Assembly: GCF_006352025.1 (NCBI RefSeq)
Contig: NZ_CP040936.1
Coordinates: 682,001-746,000, forward strand
DNA length: 64,000 nt
Direction of reading: 5' to 3'
DNA from: Hymenobacter sp. DG01
GTDB taxonomy: Bacteria > Bacteroidota > Bacteroidia > Cytophagales > Hymenobacteraceae
Part shown: piece after piece, positions 50,125 to 58,226 of the stretch
Layout of the letters: each line of letters opens with the position of its first letter
Position numbering within the stretch: the first letter of the stretch is position 1
The notes under the pieces: model-generated
The model's database searches: none
The model's input: only the letters and a program-made list of their open reading frames with translations
Told to the model about the DNA's origin: nothing
Translations under genes and position numbers: made by a program

Positions 50125-51147
50125 ATGAACCCATTCACTTACTCCAGCGCTACGGCCGTCGAGGACGCCGTGCGCGACAACGCCAGCCACGAAGGCGCGG
50201 CCTACATCGGGGGCGGCACCAACATCCTCGACCTGATGAAGGAAAATGTGGCGCGCCCTACCCACCTCGTGGGACTGAACAAGCTGCCACTGACCTCTAT
50301 TGAGCCTACCCCCGAGGGCGGCCTGCGCCTGGGCGCCCTGGCTACCAACGCCGACACGGCCTGGAACGAGGAAGTAAAGCGCCGCTACCCGCTGCTGAAC
50401 CAGGCCATTCTGGCCGGCGCTTCGCCGCAGCTGCGGAACATGGCCACCAACGGCGGCAACCTCATGCAGCGCACCCGCTGCTACTACTTCTACGACACAG
50501 CCACGCCCTGCAACAAGCGGGAGCCCGGCTCGGGCTGCAGTGCCATTGGGGGCTTCAACCGCATTCATGCCATTCTGGGCACCAGTGAGCAGTGCATTGC
50601 CACCCACCCTTCGGATATGTGCGTTGCCCTGGCCGCTCTAGCCGCCACAGTGCGCGTGAGCGGGCCCAGCGGCGAGCGGACCATTCCGTTTGAGGATTTC
50701 CACCGCCTGCCCGGCAACACCCCGGAGCGCGACAACAACCTGAAGCCCGGTGAGTTGATTACCGGCCTCGATTTGCCGGCCAAAGGCTTCGAGAAGAACT
50801 TCAGCTACCTCAAGCTCCGCGACCGAAACTCCTATGCCTTCGCCCTGGTATCGGTGGCGGCGGCTTTGGAGTTGGACGGCGACACCATCACGGATGCCCG
50901 CCTGGCCCTGGGCGGCGTGGCCCACAAGCCCTGGCGCGACCAGGAGGCCGAAAACCTGCTGAAAGGCCAGCCCGCTACCCCCGAAACCTTTGCCCGTGCC
51001 GCCGCCAAAGTGGTGGAAAGCGCCCAGGGCTACGGCTCCAATAACTTCAAGATTGAGCTGGCCCGCCGCGCCATTGTGCGCGCCCTCAAGCAAGCCGCCG
51101 AAGGCAGCCAGCACGCATCCGACGTCTTTTTAAACTCGAATCCATGA
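50125..51147 (+). CDS. molybdenum hydroxylase, FAD subunit (PaoB/YagS-like)
   Basis: 340 residues, CO dehydrogenase-type FAD domain. FAD contacts lie in AAYIGGGTNILDLM and GASPQLRNMATNGGNLMQRTRCYY. A Cys-rich stretch RTRCYYFYDTATPCNKREPG with GCSAIGG is typical of PaoB, where it binds an extra [4Fe-4S] cluster. Its stop overlaps the large-subunit ATG (4 bp), implying tight coupling. It hands electrons from FAD to an acceptor that is not visible here. Confidence 0.94.
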   Translation: MNPFTYSSATAVEDAVRDNASHEGAAYIGGGTNILDLMKENVARPTHLVGLNKLPLTSIEPTPEGGLRLGALATNADTAWNEEVKRRYPLLNQAILAGASPQLRNMATNGGNLMQRTRCYYFYDTATPCNKREPGSGCSAIGGFNRIHAILGTSEQCIATHPSDMCVALAALAATVRVSGPSGERTIPFEDFHRLPGNTPERDNNLKPGELITGLDLPAKGFEKNFSYLKLRDRNSYAFALVSVAAALELDGDTITDARLALGGVAHKPWRDQEAENLLKGQPATPETFARAAAKVVESAQGYGSNNFKIELARRAIVRALKQAAEGSQHASDVFLNSNP

Positions 51148-53375
51148 GCACGACCAACTATATCGGCAAGCCCACGAGTCGGGTTGACGGCCCGGCCAAG
51201 GTAACGGGCGCCGCTACCTACGCCGCCGAGTTCCATGTGCCTAACATGGCGTACGGCTGGGTGGTGAGCAGCCCCATTGCCAAGGGCCGCATTACCAAAG
51301 TACATTCTGACGAAGTGCTAGCCATTCCGGGCGTGCTGGAGGTGTTTTCGCACGAAAATGTGCCCAGCCTGGCTTGGTTCGACCGCAAATACAAGGACGA
51401 CGTGGCCCCCGGCGGCTCGCCCTTCCGGCCCCTGCACGAAGACAAAATCCAGTTCAACCAGCAGCCCATTGCCTTAGTAGTGGCCGAAACGCTGGAACTG
51501 GCCCGCTACGCCTCCTCGGTGCTGCGCATCGACTACGAGGAAGAAGCCCACGAAACCGACATCGAAGCCAAGCGCGACGAAGGTTTCGAGCCAGGCCGTG
51601 GCAAATCGGGCTGGATGCCGCCGCCCCCGCCCCGCGGCAACCCCGACAAAGCCTGGGAAGAGGCCGAGCACCACATCGAGCACGAGTACGTGCACGGCGC
51701 TCAGCATCACAACCCCATGGAAATGTACGGGGCCACGGTGGAGTGGCGCGGCGATAAGAAGCTGACGGTGTATGACAAGACCCAGGGGGTAGTAAATGTG
51801 CAGAACTACCTCACCAAAATCTTCGGACTGAGCAAAGACGACTGTCGGGTAATCAACCAGTACATGGGCGGCGGCTTCGGCTCGGGCCTGCGGCCGCAGT
51901 ACTCGGTGTTTCTGGCTGTGCTGGCGTCCCTGGAGCTGAAACGCTCGGTGCGCGTCACGCTCACGCGCCAGCAGATGTTCAGCTTCGGCCACCGCCCCCA
52001 CACCCTGCAATACGTGAAGCTGGGCACCAACCCCGATGGCACCCTGGCTGCCATTCAGCACCACGCCCTCCACGAAACCTCGCAGTTTGAGGAGTACACC
52101 GAAAACGTGGTGAACTGGAGCGGCATGCTCTACCAGTGCGAAAACGTGAAGCTGGGCTACCAGCTGGCCAAGCTGGATGTATTTACGCCCCAGGACATGC
52201 GTGCGCCGGGCGCTGCTACCGGTTCCTTCGCCCTAGAAGTAGCCATGGACGAAATGGCCGCCGCCGCCGGCCTTGACCCCATCGACTTCCGCATCCGTAA
52301 CTACGCCGAGGAAGACCAGAACGCCGGCAAGCCCTTCTCCAGCAAGCGCCTGCGCGACTGCTACCACCAGGGCGCGGCCAAATTCGGGTGGGACCAGCGC
52401 AACCCCCAGCCCCGCTCCATGCGCAAGGGCAACCGCCTGGTGGGCTATGGCATGGCTGGCGGCGTGTGGGATGCTACCCAGAAGAAAGCCGCCGCTAAGG
52501 CTACCCTCACCGCCGACGGCAAACTGCTGGTTTCCAGCGCCACCACCGACATCGGAACGGGCACTTACACCATCATGACCCAGATTGCGGCCGACACGCT
52601 GGGGCTGCCCATTGAAGCCGTAACCTTCAAGCTCGGTGATACCGACTTGCCCGAAGCCCCCGTGCAGGGTGGTTCCTGGACGGCCGCCTCCGTTGGCTCG
52701 GCCGTGAAGAGCGTCTGCGAAGCCATTGGCGAGAAGCTGCTCAAGCTGGCCCAGAAGATGGAAGGCTCGCCTCTGAAAGGCGCCAGCCCGGACGAAGTAG
52801 AGTTCGTGAACGGCCAGATTCGGCTGCGCCAAGACCCCGACAACGCTGTGGTTATCCGCGACGTGCTGCAGGCCAGCGGCGAAACCAAGCTGGAAACGGA
52901 TAGCTCGGCTACGCCCAACCTGCTCAAGCAGGCCACCCACTCCATGCACTCGCACAACGCTGTGTTTGTGGAGGTGGAGGTAGATGAGGAGTTTGGCACC
53001 GTGCACGTTACGCGCGTGCTCAACGCCGTGGCCGCCGGCCGCATCCTCAACCCCAAAACCGCCCGCTCGCAGGTGCTGGGCTCCATTGTCTGGGGCATCA
53101 GCATGGCCCTGATGGAGGAAACCGTCATGGACCACCAGTTTGGGCGCTACATGAACCACAACTACTCGGAGTACCACATCCCCGTGCAGGCCGATATCAA
53201 CGACATCGAGGTGCTGTTCGTGGAGGAGGAAGACGACGTAGTAAACCCGCTGGGGGTGAAGGGGGTAGGCGAAATCGGCCTGCTGGGCGTAGCCGCCGCC
53301 ATCACCAACGCCGTGTACCACGCCACCGGCAAGCGCGTCCGCGACCTACCTATTTACTTGGACAAGCTGCTGTAG
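51144..53375 (+). CDS. molybdenum hydroxylase, Moco-binding subunit (PaoC/YagR-like)
   Basis: 743 residues. N-terminal a/b hammerhead domain (SRVDGPAKVTGAATYAAEF), then the Moco-binding parts: QYMGGGFGSGLRPQ, DMRAPGAATGSFALE, DIGTGTYTIMTQIAADTLG, PVQGGSWTAASVGSA, and the catalytic Glu in GVGEIGLLGVAAAI near the C terminus. This is the xanthine oxidase family; aldehydes (aromatic, for example) are the usual PaoABC substrates. No PaoD/XdhC-like chaperone or Moco synthesis gene is next to it, so maturation must rely on genes elsewhere. It is followed by a terminator. Confidence 0.95.
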   Translation: MSTTNYIGKPTSRVDGPAKVTGAATYAAEFHVPNMAYGWVVSSPIAKGRITKVHSDEVLAIPGVLEVFSHENVPSLAWFDRKYKDDVAPGGSPFRPLHEDKIQFNQQPIALVVAETLELARYASSVLRIDYEEEAHETDIEAKRDEGFEPGRGKSGWMPPPPPRGNPDKAWEEAEHHIEHEYVHGAQHHNPMEMYGATVEWRGDKKLTVYDKTQGVVNVQNYLTKIFGLSKDDCRVINQYMGGGFGSGLRPQYSVFLAVLASLELKRSVRVTLTRQQMFSFGHRPHTLQYVKLGTNPDGTLAAIQHHALHETSQFEEYTENVVNWSGMLYQCENVKLGYQLAKLDVFTPQDMRAPGAATGSFALEVAMDEMAAAAGLDPIDFRIRNYAEEDQNAGKPFSSKRLRDCYHQGAAKFGWDQRNPQPRSMRKGNRLVGYGMAGGVWDATQKKAAAKATLTADGKLLVSSATTDIGTGTYTIMTQIAADTLGLPIEAVTFKLGDTDLPEAPVQGGSWTAASVGSAVKSVCEAIGEKLLKLAQKMEGSPLKGASPDEVEFVNGQIRLRQDPDNAVVIRDVLQASGETKLETDSSATPNLLKQATHSMHSHNAVFVEVEVDEEFGTVHVTRVLNAVAAGRILNPKTARSQVLGSIVWGISMALMEETVMDHQFGRYMNHNYSEYHIPVQADINDIEVLFVEEEDDVVNPLGVKGVGEIGLLGVAAAITNAVYHATGKRVRDLPIYLDKLL

Positions 53376-53395
53376 TCCGGCTTGCTACTCTATAG

Positions 53396-53429
53396 AAAAG
53401 CCCCGGTGCCATAAGGCGCCGGGGCTTTT
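53396..53429. terminator. terminator after the molybdenum hydroxylase operon
   Basis: A 15-bp stem (AAAAGCCCCGGTGCC with its complement, one G-T pair), 4-base loop, T-run on the plus strand. It also faces the convergent TIR-like gene. Confidence 0.88.
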
Positions 53430-53446
53430 TGGTGGGGTGCTTTTTA

Positions 53447-54328
53447 TTAAAAACCTGTTATAGCAGCCTGAATATCAACGTAAATGCCAACTGCTTGCAT
53501 CTCCTTCATCAGCTTGACTTTCCAAGCACCTGCTGAATCATACTTTTCATAAAGGATGCCTTGTAAATCACTTGGGATTTCTACATCTCCCTTAACAATC
53601 ATTCTCAATCTAGACTTTCCTAACTTTCCTAGAAAGTAGCCAATCTCCATAATAACATTTTGTCTTGCTCTATTATTACCCGTAGTTGTCAAGTCGTCAG
53701 GTGTTAAAAGCGCAATAGCATAGCCAGCTACCTCAGTTTCCTCTACCAATTTGTCAATAATAGTTCGCCCTTTATCAGCCTGCTCGTGCAGTACAATGCT
53801 ATTAACTCCAGCTCTGTTTAATAACAGCTGGATACTCATCTTTAACTCATTGTCATGCCCGTGTATTATAAATACAGTATCGTTTTTTGATTTTTTTGGC
53901 TTTTCTTCTATTTCAGGATTTGCGTTGATAATGTCTTCTACTGCTTTCTCAAAATACCCTAAAAATGTCTGGTTAAGCTTTAATGAATTTGCGGATAGTG
54001 ATTTATCCATGAATAACTCAAATGCAAAATTATTAATCCAATTTTCATCGTTATGAGCGATTCTATTGTACATACTATAGGCTAAATGTTTGGCCTGTTC
54101 TAATTTCGTAGGTAAGCTCCAGCTACCTCCATAAAAACTTATGCCTTCAGAAACAGGCCAATTCCTCCAAGATTTTGCTTCCTCTTCATATGTGTCATAC
54201 ACAGGATTGTCTTTAATTTCACTTTTTAAGTAATCTATCATTTGGCTAACCGCACTATGAAAAGTATGATAGTTCGCTCTTGCAATCTGACTTAGCAAAA
54301 ATTGAGTGGTTTCAAGATTAAGGGCCAT
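53447..54328 (-). CDS. TIR-like (PF10137-type) effector protein, AT-rich
   Basis: 293 residues. Residues 1-140 are helical with no known domain. A Lys-rich linker (EEKPKKSKND) leads to a TIR-like domain at about 151-290: TVFIIHGHD, SIVLHEQADKGRTIIDKL, YAIALLTPDD, RARQNVIMEIGYFLGKLG. These motifs are those of the CAP12/Pycsar-effector TIR family, whose members cut NAD+ when triggered in phage defence. No cyclase or CD-NTase gene is adjacent, so it may be a stand-alone sensor-effector. Its base composition is far more A/T-rich than the neighbours, indicating recent transfer. Start ATG at 54328. Confidence 0.82.
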   Translation of the reverse strand: MALNLETTQFLLSQIARANYHTFHSAVSQMIDYLKSEIKDNPVYDTYEEEAKSWRNWPVSEGISFYGGSWSLPTKLEQAKHLAYSMYNRIAHNDENWINNFAFELFMDKSLSANSLKLNQTFLGYFEKAVEDIINANPEIEEKPKKSKNDTVFIIHGHDNELKMSIQLLLNRAGVNSIVLHEQADKGRTIIDKLVEETEVAGYAIALLTPDDLTTTGNNRARQNVIMEIGYFLGKLGKSRLRMIVKGDVEIPSDLQGILYEKYDSAGAWKVKLMKEMQAVGIYVDIQAAITGF

Positions 54329-54387
54329 GTTGTGATTTACGGCTATAAATTTCGTGTGAGAATGAGCTTTCGGAGTGATGGTAGTGA

Positions 54388-54717
54388 TTAATCCGCTTTT
54401 ATCACAATCGGACCGGTTGGTAAGGTGGGAGAGGACAACAACTGCTTGACTTGGCCCGAAAGAGCCGTCAGCACGCTGTACTGGTTGATAGATGCCGACA
54501 GCACGAAGACTGTAAGTGTGTACTTCTCGAAATTCTGTTGGTGCTGCAGATTCTTGTCAAATGTGAGCAGAGCATCGAAGCCTTCGGCCAGCATGCGTTT
54601 CAATAGTTCTCCATTTTTAATTCCGGCCCATCCTTTATCGCGGACGGTGTACACCTCGTGCTCGGGGAAGTCTGCCTTCAACCGCTTAGGCAGGTTTTCA
54701 TCAAGCAACAGCCGCAT
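54388..54717 (-). CDS. DUF5615-family PIN-like toxin
   Basis: 109 residues. The PIN-like fold with acidic residues is visible: LLLDENLPKRL at the N terminus, TVRDKGWAGIKNGELL in the middle, and LTFDKNLQHQQN near residue 73. DUF5615 proteins are predicted RNases of toxin-antitoxin pairs, though activity is not well proven. Its start overlaps the DUF433 gene by 17 bp, the standard antitoxin-toxin order. GC content is closer to the chromosome than the TIR-like gene. Confidence 0.85.
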   Translation of the reverse strand: MRLLLDENLPKRLKADFPEHEVYTVRDKGWAGIKNGELLKRMLAEGFDALLTFDKNLQHQQNFEKYTLTVFVLSASINQYSVLTALSGQVKQLLSSPTLPTGPIVIKAD

Positions 54718-54940
54718 ACCAGTGGGCTACGTTACGGGAAGTCAGCAGCTTGTTGGCTACTTCTAAAACGGCTACGGCTTGCTCCCGGCTTACCGTGGGG
54801 AAATCGTCCAAGAATTCGGACAGCGAAACGCCAGCTTCCAGATGGTCGAATAACGACTCCACAGGCACGCGGGTACCGGCAAACACCGGCTGCCCGCCCT
54901 GAATGTCTTCATTAACAGTAATCAGCGTCTTAATGTCCAT
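54701..54940 (-). CDS. DUF433-family antitoxin
   Basis: 79 residues. DUF433 proteins are small winged-helix-like antitoxins or repressors. The signature is GQPVFAGTRVPVESLFDHLEAG and VSREQAVAVLEVA. It is first in the pair and overlaps the toxin gene; it would repress its own operon and neutralise the DUF5615 protein. Confidence 0.88.
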   Translation of the reverse strand: MDIKTLITVNEDIQGGQPVFAGTRVPVESLFDHLEAGVSLSEFLDDFPTVSREQAVAVLEVANKLLTSRNVAHWYAAVA

Positions 54941-54970
54941 AGCAAATTCAAGGTACAGCTTATTGGTCTT

Positions 54971-56146
54971 TTACGCGAGTACGCCCGGTTTGCTACCCCG
55001 CCGCAACCCCCAAAGCCCCAGCGCCGGTCCCACGGCCAGCGGCAGCAGCAGATATGGCGGGGGCAGGAAGTGGCCTAGCCAGTTGGTGAGCTGAATGCTG
55101 GCAATGGTGAGGGCAAACCCCAGGCAGTTGACGATGGTGAGGGAAGTGCCCCGTGAGGCAGCCGGCGCATTCTGGGCCACCAGCGTGGAAAACAGCGGCG
55201 AATCGGCCACCACCACTACCCCCCAGAAAAACAGAAACCCCAGCAGCCCCGCCACCGAGCCGCCGCCCAGCACCCACGGCGACACCACGCAGCATACCCC
55301 CGATAGGCCTAGCGCCGCCGTGGCTACCGGGCGCGGCCCCAGCCGCTGCGAGAGCAGCCCGCTGCCCATGCAGGCCAGGCTACCCACCCCGATAATCAGG
55401 AACGAGAGCAGCGGCACCGGCAGCACCGCGCCGGGATGCAACTGGTTATAGGCCACCAGCAGCACTGGCACGAAGGCCCAGAACGTGTACAGCTCCCACA
55501 TGTGCCCGAAGTAGCCAAACGCCGCCGCCCGAAACGCCGGCTCCCGAAACCCCGCCAGAAACGCCGTGAGCCGCAGCTGCTGCCCCGCGCGGCGGTAGGG
55601 CCCGTCGGGCACGAGCAGCACCAGCGCTACCCCGCCCAGCACCGCCAACCCCGAGGTAGCCACCGTCACGTACTGCCACGGCAGCTGGGCGGTGGCGGCC
55701 TTGAGCAGGTGCGGAAACGCCGTGCCCAGCACCAGCGCCCCCACCAGAAACCCCAGTGACTTGCCCAATCCGGCCTCGAAGTAGTCGGCGGCTATTTTCA
55801 TGCCCACCGGGTAGATGCCCGCCAGGAAAAAGCCCGTCAGGAACCGCAGGGCCAGCAGCTCCGGGGCCCCGATACCGCCGAGGCTAACGCCCAGGTTGCA
55901 GGCCGCCGCCAGCAGGGCACTGATGCAAAACACCCGCGAGGGCGAAAATCGGTCGGCGAGGGCCAGCAGGGCGAAGGTGAGCGTGCCGGTGATGAAGCCC
56001 AGCTGCACGGCGCTGGTGAGCGTGGCCACAAAACCCGGTGGCTGATGGAGCTGAGCGGCTATATCCGGGGCTACGGCGTTGCCGGCAAACCACAGCGAGG
56101 TGCAGAAAAACTGCGCCCCCACGATGGTGGGTAGGATGCGGGACAT
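54971..56146 (-). CDS. MFS transporter
   Basis: 391 residues with about 12 TM helices. The first half shows FTSAVQLGFITGTL-like sequence, ALADRFSPSRVF (a loop 2-3 motif D-R-F replacing the usual D-R-x-G-R-R) and GFFLAGIYPVGMKIAADYF. The second half is GLLSQRLGPRPVA and similar. Its relatives include cyanate and nitrate-type (CynX/NimT-like) and drug transporters, so substrate and direction are open. It is monocistronic, 30 bp upstream of the DUF433 gene. Confidence 0.88.
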   Translation of the reverse strand: MSRILPTIVGAQFFCTSLWFAGNAVAPDIAAQLHQPPGFVATLTSAVQLGFITGTLTFALLALADRFSPSRVFCISALLAAACNLGVSLGGIGAPELLALRFLTGFFLAGIYPVGMKIAADYFEAGLGKSLGFLVGALVLGTAFPHLLKAATAQLPWQYVTVATSGLAVLGGVALVLLVPDGPYRRAGQQLRLTAFLAGFREPAFRAAAFGYFGHMWELYTFWAFVPVLLVAYNQLHPGAVLPVPLLSFLIIGVGSLACMGSGLLSQRLGPRPVATAALGLSGVCCVVSPWVLGGGSVAGLLGFLFFWGVVVVADSPLFSTLVAQNAPAASRGTSLTIVNCLGFALTIASIQLTNWLGHFLPPPYLLLPLAVGPALGLWGLRRGSKPGVLA

Positions 56147-56204
56147 GAAGGCTTGGGCGGGACAGGTGGGTTAGGAGCCGGCAAGTTGCCGAAAGTTCGG
56201 CAAG

Positions 56205-56292
56205 TGTAGCCCGGACTTTAGTCCGGCCCCGAGGCGGAATGTTCCGGGTGTTCCGGGTATTGCGGGTGTTCCGGACTAAAGTCCGGGCTACA
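56205..56292. repeat. 22-bp-arm palindromic element with 9-bp tandem repeats
   Basis: Arms TGTAGCCCGGACTTTAGTCC.. (56205-56226) and its complement (56271-56292) flank about four imperfect 9-bp units of the type GTTCCGGGT. The right arm supplies the stop codon TAG of the GNAT gene. It lies between the GNAT and MFS genes. Confidence 0.9.
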
Positions 56293-56836
56293 GGGTTTCG
56301 CCGGCCAGCTCGTAATACTGGTTGCCGTTGAACTCAAACTCGCGGATAACCTCCAGCCCCAGCTTGCGGGTGTGCGCCGCGTAGGAGCGGCCGTTGATGC
56401 GGTTGATAAACGTGACCAGCACTGGGTAGCGCGAGGCCATTTGCGCCCGCGAGAAATCGAAAATCCGCCCCAGCAGGCCGCTGCCTCGGTAGGCCTTGTC
56501 CACACAGACGGGGCCGTACTGGTAGGAATTTGCGGTGCTGAGCGGCCGGCCGGCGTAGGTCAGCGTGGGCAGCTGCTCTATCATAAAGGCGAAAATCGGC
56601 CACACCGACCAAAACTGCCAGCTTGCCGCCATGACGTACGCCACCACCTGCCCCTCGTGCAGGGCAATGGACAGGCCCTGTTCCTGCTCAATCAGTTGCG
56701 TAAGCTGTTCGCGGGTGAAGGCGGTAGTCACGAAGCCATCGGCCTTATCCTCCTCGGCAATGGTGGCCAGCTGGTATTTCCGGTGCAGGGCCAGCACCCC
56801 GTCTATGTCTTCCAGGCGGGCTAGTTTGAGTTGCAT
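56288..56836 (-). CDS. GNAT-family N-acetyltransferase
   Basis: 182 residues. The acetyl-CoA loop lies in VDKAYRGSGLLGRIFDFSRAQM (Q/R-x-x-G-x-G/A type), with beta4-alpha3 sequence VCVDKAYRG and a C-terminal KLGLEVIREFEFNGNQYYELAG. The substrate is unknown. The stop codon is formed inside a palindromic repeat (TGTAGCCCGG), so the last codons may have changed when that element arrived. It is monocistronic. Confidence 0.85.
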   Translation of the reverse strand: MQLKLARLEDIDGVLALHRKYQLATIAEEDKADGFVTTAFTREQLTQLIEQEQGLSIALHEGQVVAYVMAASWQFWSVWPIFAFMIEQLPTLTYAGRPLSTANSYQYGPVCVDKAYRGSGLLGRIFDFSRAQMASRYPVLVTFINRINGRSYAAHTRKLGLEVIREFEFNGNQYYELAGETL

Positions 56837-56853
56837 ACTGGAGTAGGAAAATA

Positions 56854-57045
56854 TTAACTGTCGTGCTGGTTAGTACTATATCTATTCGTAACGCCTTTAT
56901 CTGTAATGCTTGTCAAGGTGAATTTATCATAAGCCATTACATCGAATACTTTGGAATAGCCTTGATTCAGCCACTTCTTGTAGATGAGGCGGCCATTCAT
57001 GTATAGATAGAACTCATGGCCTGCTAGCACTTTAATAATTGCCAT
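56854..57045 (-). CDS. small hypothetical protein, AT-rich
   Basis: 63 residues from MAIIKVLAGHEF at 57045; the ORF extends upstream to MSSPLHIAP at 57072. The sequence (MNGRLIYKKWLNQG, TLTSITDKGVTNRY) looks protein-like, with alternating hydrophobic and polar residues, and is not a shadow of another frame. It is much more A/T-rich than its neighbours, in keeping with the foreign TIR-like region 3 kb away. No family was recognised. Confidence 0.5.
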   Translation of the reverse strand: MAIIKVLAGHEFYLYMNGRLIYKKWLNQGYSKVFDVMAYDKFTLTSITDKGVTNRYSTNQHDS

Positions 57046-57163
57046 TGGAGCTATATGTAGAGGTGATGACACCCTTTAAGAAGCATGAACCGCAATATAG
57101 CTTTACTCTCTGCTTCCCCTCTATTTCTTATCCTATATCAAGGTCCCGCTACCGCCGCCGGGG

Positions 57164-57187
57164 TACTTTTGTTAGGTAACTATTACC
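57164..57187 (+). promoter_or_regulatory. -7 box and GGTAA-N3-TTACC dyad before the dioxygenase gene
   Basis: A TACTTTTG box (57164-57171) is followed at once by GGTAACTATTACC (57175-57187), a perfect 5-bp-arm dyad covering the expected start site, 6 bp before the ATG. Operators of this shape are used by HxlR/MarR-type repressors; no such gene is adjacent. Confidence 0.5.
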
Positions 57188-57193
57188 AACCCC

Positions 57194-58081
57194 ATGCACC
57201 GCAAAGACTTCCTTAAAGCCCTGGCTGTGCTACCCCTCGCTACCGCTATGAACTCCCTGCAAGACCTTCATAAAACCGCCAGTTCCTTTCAGAAAACGGC
57301 TAAGATGCCGGTGCTCTTCGTGGGTCACGGCTCGCCCATGAACGCGCTGGCCGATAACCCCTTCACCCAAACCCTGCGCCAGCTAGGCCACGATATTCGC
57401 AACCTGCAGCCCCCGCGGGCGGTGCTGGTGGTGTCGGCGCACTGGCTCACGCGCGGCACCTTTGTGGCCGTGAACGAGCGGCCCGAAACCATCCACGACT
57501 TCGGCGGCTTCCCGCAGGAGCTGTTCGATATGCAGTACCCCGCGCCCGGCGCCCCCGACGTGGCCCGCGAGGTGCTACAGGCCCTGCCCGATGCCCACCC
57601 CACCGACGAGTGGGGCCTCGACCACGGCACCTGGACGGTACTGCACCACATCTTCCCGGAGGCCGATATTCCGGTGTTCCAGCTTAGCATCGACTACTAC
57701 AAGCCCATTACCTACCACGCCGAGCTTTCACGGCAGCTGCAGTTTCTGCGCCGCCGCGGCGTCCTGATTCTGGGCAGCGGCAACATCGTGCACAACCTGC
57801 GCCAGAGTATGCCCAAGCTGATGACCGATGATGCCACGCCCTACGCCTGGGCGCAGGAGTTTGATGAGTGGGCTAAAGCCAAAATAAACCAGCGCGACCT
57901 GCACACCCTGGCCCACTACCAGCAGGCCGGGGCCAGCGGCCCGCTCTCGGTGCCCACCCCCGACCACTACATTCCGATGCTCTACAGCCTGGCCCTGGCC
58001 GAGCCCGACGACAACATCCGTCACGCCTACGAGGAAGTGAGTTTTGGGGGCATGAGCATGCGCACGTTCGTGGTCGGGTAA
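57194..58081 (+). CDS. ygiD: DODA-type extradiol dioxygenase (YgiD-like)
   Basis: 295 residues. The N-terminal 25 residues may be a weak signal (LKALAVLPLATAMN). The core is the LigB/DODA fold: the metal His in LFVGHGSPMNAL, VVSAHWLTRG, WGLDHGTWTVLHHIFP, ILGSGNIVHNLR. Family members are 4,5-DOPA dioxygenase-like enzymes that open catechol rings. A quinone- or catechol-responsive operator would suit the dyad just upstream. The transcript appears single gene. Confidence 0.9.
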   Translation: MHRKDFLKALAVLPLATAMNSLQDLHKTASSFQKTAKMPVLFVGHGSPMNALADNPFTQTLRQLGHDIRNLQPPRAVLVVSAHWLTRGTFVAVNERPETIHDFGGFPQELFDMQYPAPGAPDVAREVLQALPDAHPTDEWGLDHGTWTVLHHIFPEADIPVFQLSIDYYKPITYHAELSRQLQFLRRRGVLILGSGNIVHNLRQSMPKLMTDDATPYAWAQEFDEWAKAKINQRDLHTLAHYQQAGASGPLSVPTPDHYIPMLYSLALAEPDDNIRHAYEEVSFGGMSMRTFVVG

Positions 58082-58226
58082 GGGGTAGTATTTAGTTTCT
58101 TAATCAACTCATGAAGAGCGGGATAAGGGAGTGCTGGCCTCTGGGTCGGCCTCTGTTTCGGTTCCGAAGGCAACCTTGTTCGCCCTACCCCCATCTATCG
58201 GCGCAAGTCTCTATACCTTGTGCCCG

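Noticed and set aside
52233..53321. 362-residue minus-strand open frame
   Set aside because: Antisense to the Moco-binding subunit; shadow of GC-rich coding DNA.
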